DNA from: Variovorax sp. 54
GTDB taxonomy: Bacteria; Pseudomonadota; Gammaproteobacteria; Burkholderiales; Burkholderiaceae_C
Assembly (NCBI RefSeq): GCF_002754375.1
Contig: NZ_PEFF01000001.1
Span: 2,418,001 to 2,482,000 of the forward strand
DNA length: 64,000 nucleotides
Reading direction: 5' to 3'
A program made the position numbers and the translations under genes. The notes beneath the pieces were generated by a model. It did not search any database. It was given only the letters and a program-made list of their open reading frames with translations, and was not told the origin of the DNA. Of the stretch, positions 63,960 through 64,000 are shown in pieces. Within the stretch, counting starts at the first letter, position 1. Each line of letters opens with the position of its first letter.

Positions 63960-64000
63960 CGTGTTTCTCCCGCCTCACTTCTCCTTCGCCAACCCCAGCT

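Larger units (their letters stand above)
63653..64000. other. Gene-free right edge: porin leader and regulatory repeats
   Basis: These 348 bases contain no convincing gene. They hold the porin ribosome-binding site, an AT-richer patch around 63760-63800 (GTTAACCC, TATGTAAT on the minus strand) that may be the porin promoter, the three half-sites at 63867-63920 and a 9-bp hairpin at 63940-63959. The last 26 bases could be the end of a minus-strand gene outside the window, but that cannot be shown. Confidence 0.5.

Noticed and set aside
63975..64000. Possible C-terminal end of a minus-strand gene (reads LGLAKEK then stop)
   Set aside because: Only 8 codons are visible, too few to tell coding from chance; not reported as a gene.

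Overview
This 64 kb window is GC-rich chromosomal DNA whose gene content points to the Comamonadaceae (Betaproteobacteria), most likely Variovorax or a close relative. The evidence is the betaproteobacterial-type porins, two orphan Bug/TctC binding proteins, the tyrS / M23 peptidase / anmK / erpA / rpsI / rplM neighbourhood, an S-adenosylhomocysteine (SAH) riboswitch before ahcY, PHA (polyhydroxyalkanoate) genes, and intergenic palindromes of a kind I associate with that family. I see no prophage, insertion sequence, CRISPR array, tRNA or rRNA. Genes are tightly packed and many overlap by 4 or 8 bases (ATGA, GTGA, TTGA), which implies translational coupling.

Layout from left to right. 1-3720 (minus): acyl-CoA degradation genes, a thiolase-like protein cut by the window edge and two acyl-CoA dehydrogenases. 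3862-9143: an LpxH-like phosphoesterase, a fatty acid hydroxylase fused to a YhhN lysoplasmalogenase-like domain, an NTF2-like protein, a DmeF-type metal exporter and ruvB. 9312-15790 (plus): a phospholipid operon resembling E. coli ynbABCD with extra members: CDP-alcohol phosphatidyltransferase, hydrolase/methyltransferase fusion, PAP2/dual-specificity phosphatase fusion, small membrane protein, PlsC-like acyltransferase, CDP-diglyceride synthase and a YdeI-family protein. 15807-26027: a Crp/Fnr-type regulator divergent from an uncharacterised catabolic operon (porin, ADP-forming acyl-CoA synthetase, Bug protein, two DUF1254/DUF1214 proteins, alkylsulfatase-like MBL protein, second Bug protein); a perfect TGTCA-N6-TGACA palindrome lies between them. 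26155-33204: amine degradation, with a copper amine oxidase, a coupled serine hydrolase, an aldehyde dehydrogenase and two AraC-family regulators.

33201-49173: mostly housekeeping genes (ruvA, phoH, ybeY, dtd, a CDF transporter, a FecR/OmpA pair, tyrS, M23 peptidase, anmK, an MFS exporter, erpA, rpsI, rplM, a secreted serine protease with a lipoprotein, and rlmJ). 49184-53159 (minus): a methyl-cycle operon, ahcY-tlyA-metF-rlpA, behind a good sigma70 promoter and a clear SAH riboswitch. 53368-56990: PHA metabolism, with a phasin, an alpha/beta hydrolase, a PhaE-like partner and a PHA synthase of class III size and catalytic spacing. 57067-63652: prfC, an ABC-2 exporter, a HAD phosphatase and a second porin. 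The right edge holds three evenly spaced 13-bp half-sites that look like an operator.

The best candidates for undescribed biology are the extended Ynb-like lipid operon, the hydroxylase-YhhN fusion, and the porin/DUF1254/MBL catabolic operon with its Crp-type operator. All functions are read from sequence motifs and gene context; no database search was run.
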